From: Planctomycetota bacterium
GTDB lineage: Bacteria > Planctomycetota > SZUA-567 > H5-PLA8
Direction of reading: 5' to 3'
NCBI GenBank assembly: GCA_027493525.1
Contig: JAOSKN010000002.1
Span: forward strand, 1,207,326 to 1,271,325
Length of the DNA: 64,000 nucleotides
Shown here: piece after piece, positions 35,549 through 44,500 of the stretch
Numbering within the stretch: the first letter of the stretch is position 1
Layout of the letters: each line of letters begins with the position of its first letter
The notes under the pieces: generated by a model
What the model was told of the DNA's origin: nothing
The model's database searches: none
The model's input: the letters and a program-made list of their open reading frames with translations, nothing else
Translations under genes and position numbers: made by a program

Positions 35549-36610
35549 TTACTTCTTGCCTTCGCGGAAGAAAATGTAATCGACGTACAGCGTGAACGCG
35601 CTCTGCTCGTAGACCAGGAACAGGATGCGCGCGACGTTGTCCTTCCCGTCCAGGGTGTCCGTGTAGCCGTTGAAGTTGTTCCGCGAACTCTTGAAGACCG
35701 CCCCGTCGATGGGGAAAGTCAGGTTGACCCAGGTGTTCGGCGCCACGCGCTCCTGCTTGGTCTCGAAGAACTCGCCCTTCTTGTTGATGAACGCCATCGC
35801 CACGCGCAGCGGGCGGTTGTTGTTGTGGTACGCCTTGAAGATCAGCTCCTTCGAGGCGCTCAGGTCCAGCGGATTCTTGCCGGACCCGCTGAAGGCGAAT
35901 TTGTCCTTGTTCCCTTCCACGCTCTGCACCGCCAGCAGCTTGTTGCCCGTGTCGTTGTCGGTCTGGACCGTCACGTTGCAGGCGTTCGAGTTGTCCCACT
36001 TCTCCGGCTTCCACTTGTACGTGGCTTCCAGGCCCAGGTCCGGCTTGAGCGGCTCCTTCGGCGCCTGGGGGTTGGGATTCGGGTCGGCCGGGTTGGGCGC
36101 GGGGTTCTGGTCGAGCCCCAGCTCTTTCGCCAGCTCGTCCGCGCGCTTCCGGGTCTCTTCGTCCCCCGGGTTCATGCGCAGGTGTTCCTTGAAGGACTCG
36201 TACGCCTTGTCGGACTGGGTGCGCCGGTCGTAGGCCTTGCCCAGCAGCTTGAACAGGTCCGCGCCCGCGCCTTCCTTGCCTTTGACCTTCTCGAACTGTG
36301 CGATCGCGTCCGGGTACATGCCCTTCTCGAAGGCCCAGACCCCCAGCTCGTACTGCGCCTTCCAGTCGTCCTCCTGGAGCGCCTCCAGCCGGCTGGCCAG
36401 GTCGTAGTCGATCTTCTCGATCATCTCGCGCGGGATCTGCACCTTCCCCGCTTCGTTGTAGACCAGGATCACGATGAACTCGGGCGTCTCGCGATAGATC
36501 TTGCAGTTGGAGAATTCCAGCCCGTTCTTCAGCTTCACCGTGTCCGCGTGCGCCAGACACGATACGAGGGCTGCCAGAAGGGCCAGTTGGAGTCCGCGCA
36601 TAGCTCGCAT
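35549..36610 (-). CDS. Secreted TPR protein with beta-rich C-terminal domain
   Basis: A 353-residue exported protein. The signal peptide MRAMRGLQLALLAALVSCLAHA is followed by a DTVKLKNGLEF strand motif that opens many planctomycete secreted proteins. A TPR-like helical region (about 70-145: DWKAQYELGVWAFEKG, AYDRRTQSDKAYESFKEHL) comes next. After a Pro/Asn-rich linker (PAPNPADPNPNPQAP) there is a beta-sandwich-like domain resembling a carbohydrate-binding module. The start at 36610 has GGGAG upstream; an upstream in-frame start would hide the signal peptide. Its function is unknown, probably binding or assembly in the periplasm. Confidence 0.7.
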   Translation of the reverse strand: MRAMRGLQLALLAALVSCLAHADTVKLKNGLEFSNCKIYRETPEFIVILVYNEAGKVQIPREMIEKIDYDLASRLEALQEDDWKAQYELGVWAFEKGMYPDAIAQFEKVKGKEGAGADLFKLLGKAYDRRTQSDKAYESFKEHLRMNPGDEETRKRADELAKELGLDQNPAPNPADPNPNPQAPKEPLKPDLGLEATYKWKPEKWDNSNACNVTVQTDNDTGNKLLAVQSVEGNKDKFAFSGSGKNPLDLSASKELIFKAYHNNNRPLRVAMAFINKKGEFFETKQERVAPNTWVNLTFPIDGAVFKSSRNNFNGYTDTLDGKDNVARILFLVYEQSAFTLYVDYIFFREGKK

Positions 36611-36829
36611 CGCCGTACGCTCCCGAGTCGTGGACCGAAGCGAAGGTTGCCGCCTGCAAGAGTATACAGGTCGGCTTGTGCCTTCGTCACGTCCAATTGG
36701 GTCTCCGTTAGGGTGTTGATAGGAGACCCCGGCGCCGCGCGCTTGACGAGGCGCTGCCACGGTATCTTAGCCAAGCATCGGCAAGATCTATCTGCTGCAA
36801 CAGTCAAGAGATGTACAGCGCAGGCAGGA

Positions 36830-38206
36830 TCAGACGCCGCCCGCCGCGTCGTCGAACCAGGGATCGCGAGCTGCCGGGTTGCGCCCATCGGCGAGAATCT
36901 TCACCGTCTCCCCGGCGCCGGCGAGGACTTCCAAGGCGTGCACGGGTGCGCGCCCTCGGAAGACGATCCACTCGCCGTCGACGCGCCGTTCGTCTTCGAA
37001 GAAGTGCCGCGCCATGAAGGCGAGGTTCTTGCCGTCCCCGGCGAAGACCGAGACGACGGCCGGCACGCCGTGCTCCCGCGCGCGGCGGCGAATCTCGTCC
37101 TTCAGCCCTTCCAGCCCCTGGGCCTTGAGCGCCGAGACGCAGATGGCCCCGGGGTACTCCGCGCTCAGCATGCGGTACTCGAACTCCCGCTCCGCGGCGA
37201 CGCGGTCGATCTTGTTGAAGACCAGGAGCGTCTCCTTCCGGTCGCTGTCCAGTTCCTTGAGCACGGTCTGGACGGCCTCCATCTGCTCGCGCGCGCCGGG
37301 GGACGAGACGTCGACGACATGCAGCAGCAGGTCGGCCGTGCGCGCCTCCTCCAGCGTGGCGTGGAAGCTCGCCACCAGCTTGTGCGGGAGCCGCCGGATG
37401 AAGCCGACGGTGTCGCTCAGCAGGACCTTGTTCCCGCCGCCCAGCGCCAGCGAGGCGGTCTTCGTGTCCAGGGTCGCGAAGAGCTTGTCCTCGACGTAGA
37501 CCTGCTCGCCGGTCAGCGCGCGCATGAGCGTGCTCTTGCCGGCGTTGGTGTACCCGACGAGGCAGACCAGGAAATGGTCGCGGTGCCGCGCCTGGACCGT
37601 GCGCTCCTTGCGCGCCCGGATCTGTTCCAGTTCGATCTTGAGATCGCCGATGTGCTTGAGGACTTTGCGCCGGTCGGTCTCGATCTGCCGTTCGCCCGGC
37701 CCGCCGCGCATCCCGATCCCGCCCGTCTGGCGCTCCAGGTGCGTCCAGAGCCGCTTCAGCCGCGGCAGGCGGTACTCCTGAAGCGCCAGGCTGACCTGGA
37801 CCTTGGCCATCCGCGAGCGCGCGCGGGAGGCGAAGATGTCGAGGATCAGGTCGGTCCGGTCCACCACCTTCAGACCGCTCAGCTTTTCGAGATTGCGGCT
37901 CTGCGCGGGGGTGAGGTCGTGGTCGAAGAGGATCGTCTTGGCGCGATGGCTCGCGGCGAGGTCCTTGATCTCCTGCGCCTTCCCCGAGCCGATGTAGGTG
38001 CCGGGGTGGATCTCGCGGAGGTGCTGCACCACCTTGCCGACGACGCGCGCGCCGGCGGTCTCGGCCAGCCTCTCGAGCTCTTCCAGGGGTTCTTCGCCGG
38101 TCGCCAGGTCTCCGTGCTGGTAACCGCCCACCAGGATGGCGGGTTCACGCTCGACGCTCAGCTTGACGTCGCGGACGCGGATATGACGGCGTTCGTTTTT
38201 GGACAT
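36830..38206 (-). CDS. hflX: Ribosome-associated GTPase HflX
   Basis: A 458-residue HflX, a GTPase that splits stalled 70S ribosomes. The N-terminal nucleotide-binding-like domain includes HPGTYIGSGKAQEIK (67-81) and VVDRTDLILDIF. The glycine-rich GGIGMRGGPGERQIETDRR linker sits at about 162-180. The G domain has G1 GYTNAGKS (218-225), G3 DTVGFIR (265 onward) and G4 NKID (331-334). All motifs are intact. The C-terminal extension after about 385 matches family length. It is transcribed alone; repeat elements fill the 617 bp upstream. Confidence 0.95.
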   Translation of the reverse strand: MSKNERRHIRVRDVKLSVEREPAILVGGYQHGDLATGEEPLEELERLAETAGARVVGKVVQHLREIHPGTYIGSGKAQEIKDLAASHRAKTILFDHDLTPAQSRNLEKLSGLKVVDRTDLILDIFASRARSRMAKVQVSLALQEYRLPRLKRLWTHLERQTGGIGMRGGPGERQIETDRRKVLKHIGDLKIELEQIRARKERTVQARHRDHFLVCLVGYTNAGKSTLMRALTGEQVYVEDKLFATLDTKTASLALGGGNKVLLSDTVGFIRRLPHKLVASFHATLEEARTADLLLHVVDVSSPGAREQMEAVQTVLKELDSDRKETLLVFNKIDRVAAEREFEYRMLSAEYPGAICVSALKAQGLEGLKDEIRRRAREHGVPAVVSVFAGDGKNLAFMARHFFEDERRVDGEWIVFRGRAPVHALEVLAGAGETVKILADGRNPAARDPWFDDAAGGV

Positions 38207-38367
38207 CTAGAGGCTTGCGATACCTCCCGTGGGCCGCGGACGCGCTCGTCCGGTTGGCCGAGTATAGATCGGCCGCGGTTCCAGGCAATGGGCGGGTTCG
38301 GGGTTCCGGGAAGAACCCTCCGAGCCGCTCAGCACGCAAGCACTGGCCCTGATCGGTTCTTCTTAAG

Positions 38368-38539
38368 CTAAGAGTGCGTCCTAAAACCGGATCGCGAGGC
38401 GGCTTTGGAGCGCCGGGCAAGCGAGGCGAGGCGGCCGAACGAGCCGTATCGGGAGGAAGATACGGCAAGGAGGCCAACGACGCATCGCGAAGCCCGCCGC
38501 CCCAAGACGGCCGCGAGACGTTTTAGGATGCACTCTAAG
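38368..38539. repeat. Type A inverted-end element, copy 1
   Basis: CTAAG at both sides (38368-38372, 38535-38539) flanks a 162-bp core. Its 15-nt ends, AGTGCGTCCTAAAAC and GTTTTAGGATGCACT, are reverse complements with one mismatch. The core is GC-rich with GCGAGGCGAGGCGG and TATCGGGAGGAAGAT. It is about 94% identical to the copy at 44783. No gene is encoded; it looks MITE-like. Confidence 0.75.
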
Positions 38540-38705
38540 TACCGTGCCGCGGAAGTAACTGGCCCAAGGCACCGGGCATTTTGTCCCGGATCGAGGCGCG
38601 TCGAGGGAGCATATCGGGACGAAGATCTGTGACCGAGACGCAACGAAGAGCCGGGGCAAAAGGCCCGGCGCCGTGGGTCAGGAACTTCCGCGGCGCGGTA
38701 CTAAG
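38535..38705. repeat. Type B inverted-end element
   Basis: It shares its left CTAAG (38535-38539) with element A and ends in CTAAG (38701-38705). The ends TACCGTGCCGCGGAAGT and ACTTCCGCGGCGCGGTA pair with one mismatch. Its middle contains TATCGGGACGAAGAT, nearly the same as the core motif of type A, so the two families appear related. Confidence 0.7.
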
Positions 38706-38808
38706 CGGTCTTACATGAGTTCTTTGCCATGGCCCTGTGCAGTTTCCCCTCCTCTCCGAGGAGGGGCAGGGGTGGTGACTGAACAAATCCGCGCGAAGCG
38801 CGATCCGG
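38703..38808 (-). repeat. Type C intergenic repeat, copy 1 (inverted relative to 40358)
   Basis: The reverse complement of this stretch aligns without gaps to 40358-40463, with about 16 differences in just over 100 bases. It carries an internal hairpin of CCCCTCCTC / GAGGAGGGG. Its outer end runs into GGTTTTAGGACGCACT, a type A terminal sequence, and abuts the response-regulator stop codon at 38824. Confidence 0.7.
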
Positions 38809-38823
38809 TTTTAGGACGCACTT

Positions 38824-39981
38824 TTAGCCCTTCTGTTCGGCGGGGATGCCGACCAGGTCGCGGACGGCGGCTTCGAGGGCCTCGCTGGAGACGGGCTTGA
38901 CCAGGTAGCGGAGCGACGGGTGCGTGGCGACGATGAACTCGTCCTTCAATTGGTCGTAGGCGGAGCAGATGATCACGGCCATGTTGATGCCCTGGTCGAC
39001 CATGCGCTGGAGGACCTCGAGGCCGTGAAGGCCGGGCATCTTCATGTCGATGACGAGGAGCGCGAGGCCGCCCTTCTGGACGCGCTTCCAGGCCTCGTTG
39101 CCGTCGGCGGCCTCGATGACTTCGAAGCCGAGGCGTTCGAGGGTGAGACGGAAGACGATGCGGATGCGCTTGTCGTCGTCGGCGAGAAGGACCTTGGGCT
39201 TGATGTTCTGGTTGCCGGCGACGCCCGCGGGACGGCTGCCGAAGAAGACCTCGTCCTTGTCGGCGGTGCCCTTGACGCCGCCGCTGCGCATCTGCGGCGG
39301 GGCCTCGGCGGGTCCGATGTTCGGGCGCGGCATGGCGCCGGGCACCTGGGGGCGCTGGAGGCCGGTGACGACCGTGTTGCTGATGCGCTGGCCGCCGGGG
39401 TTGAGGCCCGGCTTGGCGGCGGGGCCGACGCCGGGAATGCGGCTCCCCGAGCCCGTGGGACTGGGCACGCTGCCGGTGCGGCTGCCGGAGCCCGACGGGC
39501 CCACCGCCTGGTTGCCGTCCGAACCGGCCGGCGACGGCGCGGCGGGGATCTGGGGCGAACCGGCCGGCGGCGTTCGGATGGGCGCGGCGACCGTCCCGGG
39601 CGGCGGCGTCTGAACCGGATGAATCCCCGGAGCGCCGCCGGAGGCTCGGAGGCCCGGCACCTGCTCCTCGAAGCCCATCGAGAACGGCGAGCGGAGCCGG
39701 CGGGTGACGCGCACGTTCGTTTCGGCCGCCGCCTGCGGCGCGGTCTCTTCGGCCAGCAGATCCTGCAGGAACGAGGTGATCTGGTTGGGGTGGTACCCGG
39801 TGGCCTTGAGATCGTTTTCGACCAGGTCGATGATGACCTTTTTTTCTTCTTCGTTGTTGACGATGGCGTTCAGGACGGAACGCATCTGGAACATGGGCAT
39901 ACGCCGCGCTTCGAACTCGCTGACCATGATCAGCGCTTTGGTCTCGCGGCTGAGCGATTTTAAGACGTTTTCCTGACTCAC
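38824..39981 (-). CDS. Response regulator with long Pro/Gly-rich linker
   Basis: A 385-residue protein in three parts. The N-terminal helical domain (1-80) carries a hydrophobic pattern without known family. A low-complexity linker of about 170 residues, rich in Pro, Gly, Ser and Ala, follows. The C-terminal CheY-like receiver (about 262-380) has the acidic pocket LADDDKRIR, the phosphoacceptor Asp in LLVIDMKMPG, the Ser/Thr position in IICSAYD and the switch Lys in YLVKPVSSEAL. No output domain follows the receiver, so the N-terminal domain is the probable effector. No kinase gene is nearby. Inverted copies of a type C repeat lie on both sides. Confidence 0.82.
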   Translation of the reverse strand: MSQENVLKSLSRETKALIMVSEFEARRMPMFQMRSVLNAIVNNEEEKKVIIDLVENDLKATGYHPNQITSFLQDLLAEETAPQAAAETNVRVTRRLRSPFSMGFEEQVPGLRASGGAPGIHPVQTPPPGTVAAPIRTPPAGSPQIPAAPSPAGSDGNQAVGPSGSGSRTGSVPSPTGSGSRIPGVGPAAKPGLNPGGQRISNTVVTGLQRPQVPGAMPRPNIGPAEAPPQMRSGGVKGTADKDEVFFGSRPAGVAGNQNIKPKVLLADDDKRIRIVFRLTLERLGFEVIEAADGNEAWKRVQKGGLALLVIDMKMPGLHGLEVLQRMVDQGINMAVIICSAYDQLKDEFIVATHPSLRYLVKPVSSEALEAAVRDLVGIPAEQKG

Positions 39982-40489
39982 CGAATACGACTCCCGCCCA
40001 CCAGGCCTGGAACGGCCAGCGCAAACATTATACCAGCCTATGCGCCAGCCGGTAGGTGTGCTACCGGGTCATTCCATGACTCTTGACGCCCCAGTATCGG
40101 CTTGTTTTAGGACGTTGTTTATAGGCTGTTTCGGGCAAAATGAGCAGTTTCTTACCCCTCCTCACTTTGCCTGTACCGCAAGTTGCGACGGATATCGAGA
40201 AAAACCCGCGCGTTTTGTCGATCCGTCTGCGGAAGTTTCGGCAAGGCAGGAGCTGGGAGAACTTGGAGGACCCAGCACCCGCGAAGCACGTGTGCCCCCA
40301 GCCCGTTGCGCCATGGGCTGCCGTTTCAAGCGGCCTCACCCAAGTTTCCTTCGGATTTGGATCGCGCTGCGCGCGGATTCGTTCGGGCGCCACCCCTGCC
40401 CCTCCTCAATGAGGTGGGGAAACGGCCCAGGGCCAAGGCAAACACCTTATGCAAGACCGCTTGTCGCGAGGCGCGGAGCCGCGTCGCCT
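39982..40489. other. Intergenic region with repeat fragments
   Basis: About 500 bp without a supported gene. 40100-40115 contains TTTTAGGACG, the end motif of type A elements. 40358-40463 is type C repeat copy 2. The stretch 40226-40330 includes short GC-rich inverted segments. Nothing resembles a promoter box with confidence. Confidence 0.55.
40358..40463 (+). repeat. Type C intergenic repeat, copy 2
   Basis: It reads ATCGCGCTGCGCGCGGATTC at its left and ends GCAAGACCGCTTG. It is the gapless inverted partner of 38703-38808, on the other side of the response-regulator gene. Confidence 0.7.
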
Positions 40490-41497
40490 TCACTTGGCGG
40501 GCGCTTCGGCCTGCCCCGCCGCCGCGCGCTCGAACCGCGCCAGCCTTTGTTCCCAATACTCCTTGTTGTAGGCGCCCATCTCGGGCGGGCGCAGGCCGAG
40601 GGCCTTGCGGAAAGCCGCGAGGGCCTCGGCGTGGCGGCCGGCGTACTTGAGCGCCTCGGCGAGCGTGTCCCAGTTGTTGAAGTCGCGCGGCCCCAGTTCG
40701 GCGCAGAGTTCCGCGGCGAGCACGGCGCGCTCGGGCGGCAGCTTGTGGTTGGCCGTGCCGATGGCCGAGCACCAGGCGGCGGCGTTGAGCAGGTCGCCGA
40801 GGACTTCGAGCTTGCCGAGGGCGCGAAAGTAGTCGCCGCGCTTGAGGTCCTCGGGCTTCAGGCGGTGCCAGCGCAGGAACTCCGGCTCGGTGAAGACGCG
40901 CCCGCGCAGGGTGGCCTCGATGTTCAGGACCAGTTTGCCGTCGTCGTAGCGCAGGAAGATATGCTGCGGCGCGTGGACGGGCTGGAGCGGCACGCCGGCC
41001 TGCTCGGCCAGGCACAGGTAGACCATGCTCAAGCCCAGGCAGACGCCGCGCTTCTTCTCCAGCACCGTGTGCGGAAAGTAGTCGTCGGGGTTCTCCTCCT
41101 CGGGCTTCAGTTCGCGCGCCGTGCCCAGCTCGAGCTTGTCGAAGAGGAACTCGCCGAAGCGCCGCGCGACGGCGTGTCCGTCGGGGGCGGCGCGAAGCAG
41201 TTCCTTCAACGCGGCCGCGTGGCGCTCCAGCGCGGCGCGGACCTCGCGCTCTTTCTCGCCCTTCAGATCGGGATAGATCTCGGCGGCCAGGGCCAGCGAG
41301 AGGTCGGTGTAGCTGAAGCGCTGCGGCTCGGCGCGGACGCGGCGCACGAGTTCGGCAAGCGGGTCCTTCGAGGCCTCGAGGCGTTCGGGCAGCGGCGGCG
41401 GCGGGGCGTCTGGCGCGCCGGCCATCGCGGGCGGCCCGGCCAAGCAGGCCAGGAGCGCCAAGGAGGCTGCGAGCAGGCCGAATCGAATCCGGATCAT
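40490..41497 (-). CDS. SirB1-like transglutaminase-fold protein, secreted
   Basis: A 335-residue exported protein. The signal peptide MIRIRFGLLAASLALLACLAG precedes a Transglut_core2/SirB1-type domain. The Cys in KRGVCLGLSMVYLCLAEQAG and the His in HAPQHIFLRYDDGK occupy the catalytic positions of the transglutaminase-like fold, with LNIEAT as the acidic strand. The C-terminal third is TPR-like (FNNWDTLAEALKYAGRHAEALAAFRKAL). Proteins of this group are widespread, often near release-factor genes, and their activity is unknown. Start 41497 is chosen because it begins the signal peptide; a GTG nine codons upstream is possible. Confidence 0.78.
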   Translation of the reverse strand: MIRIRFGLLAASLALLACLAGPPAMAGAPDAPPPPLPERLEASKDPLAELVRRVRAEPQRFSYTDLSLALAAEIYPDLKGEKEREVRAALERHAAALKELLRAAPDGHAVARRFGEFLFDKLELGTARELKPEEENPDDYFPHTVLEKKRGVCLGLSMVYLCLAEQAGVPLQPVHAPQHIFLRYDDGKLVLNIEATLRGRVFTEPEFLRWHRLKPEDLKRGDYFRALGKLEVLGDLLNAAAWCSAIGTANHKLPPERAVLAAELCAELGPRDFNNWDTLAEALKYAGRHAEALAAFRKALGLRPPEMGAYNKEYWEQRLARFERAAAGQAEAPAK

Positions 41498-41567
41498 GCG
41501 GTCCCTGTCAGACAGACGGCGCACACGAAGGACTCGTTAGCCTCCGCCCGCCGGATTGCAATGGAAA

Positions 41568-44500
41568 TCAAACCGTGCCTCCGCCGGGCGCGCCCAGGAA
41601 CTCGCCGACCTCCGCCGCCAGGCGCTCCGGGTCAGGCGCCTTGCGCGCGGCGACCGGCAGGGCGCGGAGGAAGGCCGGCCCGTAGCGCTTGGTCAGGACG
41701 CGCTTGTCGCAGAGCACCACCACGCCGCGGTCGGTCTTGGAACGGATCAGCCGCCCGAAGCCCTGGCGCAGGCGCAGGATCGCATTGGGCACGCTGAAAT
41801 GCAGGAACGGATCCTTGCCCTGCGCCTCCAGCAACTCGCAGCGGCCCTGCACCAGGGGGTCGGTAAAGACGGCAAAGGGGAGCTTGGCGATGACGAGGAG
41901 CGAGAGCGCGTCGCCGGGGACGTCCACGCCTTCCCAGAAGCTGGCGGTGCCGAGCAGCACGGTGCGCGCGCCGCTCTTGAGCCGCGCCAGCAGGGCCTCG
42001 CGCGAACCGTCCTCGCCCTGCGCCAGCACCTCGAGGCCCTCGGGAGCGAGCGCGCGGCGCAGCGCGGCGGCGTTGTGGCGGAGGGATTCGTAAGACGTGA
42101 AGAGCGCCAGGGTGCGCCCGCCCGCGGCGAGGGCCAGCGGGGCCAGCGCGCCGGCGAGGGCCTCGTTGAAGCCGCGCTCGCGCCCGCCGCCGGGTTCGGG
42201 CAGAAAAGTCGGCACGTAGAGCCGGCACTGGGTCGCGTAGTCGAACGGGCTGCCTTCCAGCAGTTCGTCGAGCTGCCCGGGCGCGCAGAGCGAGAGGCCG
42301 AGGCGGTGCTTGAGGTACTCGAAGCTCTTGGGGTGGGGCGCGTCGATTTTGGACTTTGGATTTTGGATTTTGGATTGGAAGGCCAGCGGCGCGAAGCCGG
42401 AGCCTTCGGCGCCGGCGTCGCGGACCGAGAGGGTGGCGGAACTGAGGATCACCGCGCGCTTGCGCTCGTAGAGCTGGCCGTGCAGCAGGGCGGCGAGGTC
42501 CAGCGGCGCGCCGACCGCGCGGAGGGCGCGCTTGCCGAGCCGCTCCATCCAGTACACGTAGTTCGGCTCGTCGGCGCGCACGACGAACTCCAGGTCCGAG
42601 ATCAGCTCCTGCAGGAAAAGATTCTGGGCGGCCAGTTCCTTCTGCATCTCGCGGGCGCGGCCGACGCGGCGCTTGACGATCTCCTTGAAGTCCTCTTCGA
42701 GCGCGCTGAGGGCCTGGCGCAGGCGGCCGAGGCCGGCGATGGCGGATTCCTTGGATTCCTGGAGCAGCTCTTTCTCGTCGCCGCGGAGGGTCTCGGCGGA
42801 GAAGCGCACGCAGGAGCCGTCGTCGCGGCGGCGCGGCTTGGCGGGCCGGGCGGGCTCGGGCTCGCGGGCGCGAAGCCGCCGTCGTCGGGCTCGCGGCGGC
42901 CGGGTTCGCGGGGCACGTGGAGCGGCGCGGGGCGGTCGTCCTCGCCGCGCTCGACGCGCCGCTCGAACCACGCGCGCAGGCCGTCGAAGGCGTACTCGGA
43001 GGCCTCGCCGGCCGGCTCGACGGCCTGAATCGCCAAAAGCACGTGCTCGCGCAGGTCCGCGAAGAGCGGCTCGGGAAACTCGGACTTCGCCTGCTCGAGT
43101 TGGAAGAGGATCGAAGGGAGCAGGCCCTTGCCGGCGCTGGAGCCTTGGGGCGCCTTGAAGAGCCGGCTCAGCACGCGCTGGACGCGGCGCGGCGTGACCT
43201 CGCAGGCGAGGTGCTCGGTCGCGACGTCCTCCAGCGTGTGCGCCTCGTCGAAGACGACTTCCTCGTGGGGCGGGAGGGAACCGTTCTCGAGGTTCAGGTC
43301 CGCGAAGACGAGCGCGTGGTTGCAGACGACAAGGTCGGCGCCGCGGGCGAGCCCGCGGGCGCGGTAGACGAAGCAGCGGTGGTAGAAGGGGCACTGCCGG
43401 CCCATGCAGTCCTCGCCGACGGTGTGCAGGCGGTCCCAGAGTTCGGGGTGCTCCTCGGGGCTGAAGGCGGCCAGTTCGGCGACGTCGCCGTCTTCCGTCC
43501 GCGCGGCCCAAGTCATCACGGGGAGCAGCGCGGCGCGCTCGTCCTCGTCGAGTTCCTGCACGGATTCCTGAAGCGTGTACATGAACTTTCTCGCGCAGAG
43601 GTAGTTGGGGCGGCCCTTGAGCAGCGCGGCCTCGAACTCGACGCCCAGCGCCTCGCGCAGGATCGGCAGGTCCTTGTGGAAGAGCTGCGACTGGAGGTTC
43701 TTGGTGTGCGTGCTGACGATCACGGGGGCGCCCGGCGGCCTTGGCGAAGAGCACGGCCGGGGCGAGATACGCCAGCGACTTGCCCACGCCGGTGCCGGCC
43801 TCGGCCATGAGGTGCCTGCCGGCCTTGAGCGCCGCGGCGACGCGGGCGGCCATCTCGGCCTGCTCGGGGCGCTGCTCGTAGGCCGGCATGGACGCCTGGA
43901 GCGCCCCGCCGGGCTTGAAGAATTCGTGGACCTCGTTCAAGTCCAGCGGCGGCTCGGGTTCGTCGTCCTCGATCTCGTCCCCGGGCCCCTGGAGGCGTTC
44001 GATGATTTCGGTGTGATCCTTGAAGAGGTGCGCGAGGGAGAGCTTCCCGGCGCGCGCGGACTCGGCGAACTGGCCCTCCAGCGCCGCCGTCTCGGCGCGC
44101 TTGAGCAGGTCCTTGAGCGGGTGGCGGGTGCGCGCGAGGAGCCAGTTCATCTCGGCGAGCACGGGGAGCGGGAGCGCAAGGAGGTCGGCCGCGAGTTTTT
44201 CGTAGAGGGCCTGGAGGAGCGCGGGGCCATGGAGCGCCGGCGGTCCCGCCGGCAAGACGCCGGCGCTACAATCCAACCCGTAATGCGCCGCCAGTTCCTG
44301 AATACCCCGGCGGCAGACGGTCGGCTGCACCACCGCGCCCAGTTCGTCGAGCCCGACGAGCGGCGGGCCCAGTCCGCGCGGCAGGCCCGCGCCGCGCGCC
44401 GCGCGCTGCAGGGCCGTGCGGGCGATTTCGGCCTCGGGCGCCACCCACGCGCCGGCGGACCCGGAGAACTCCAGCAGGTCCTCCAGCACCTCGCCGAGAT

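Larger units (their letters stand above)
38207..38823. other. Repeat-filled intergenic region between hflX and response regulator
   Basis: The gap holds two adjacent inverted-end elements (38368-38539 and 38535-38705) and one copy of a third repeat (38703-38808) that ends in a truncated end of the first type. No coding gene is supported. The first 150 bp (38207-38360) carry no obvious feature beyond the hflX leader. Confidence 0.7.
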
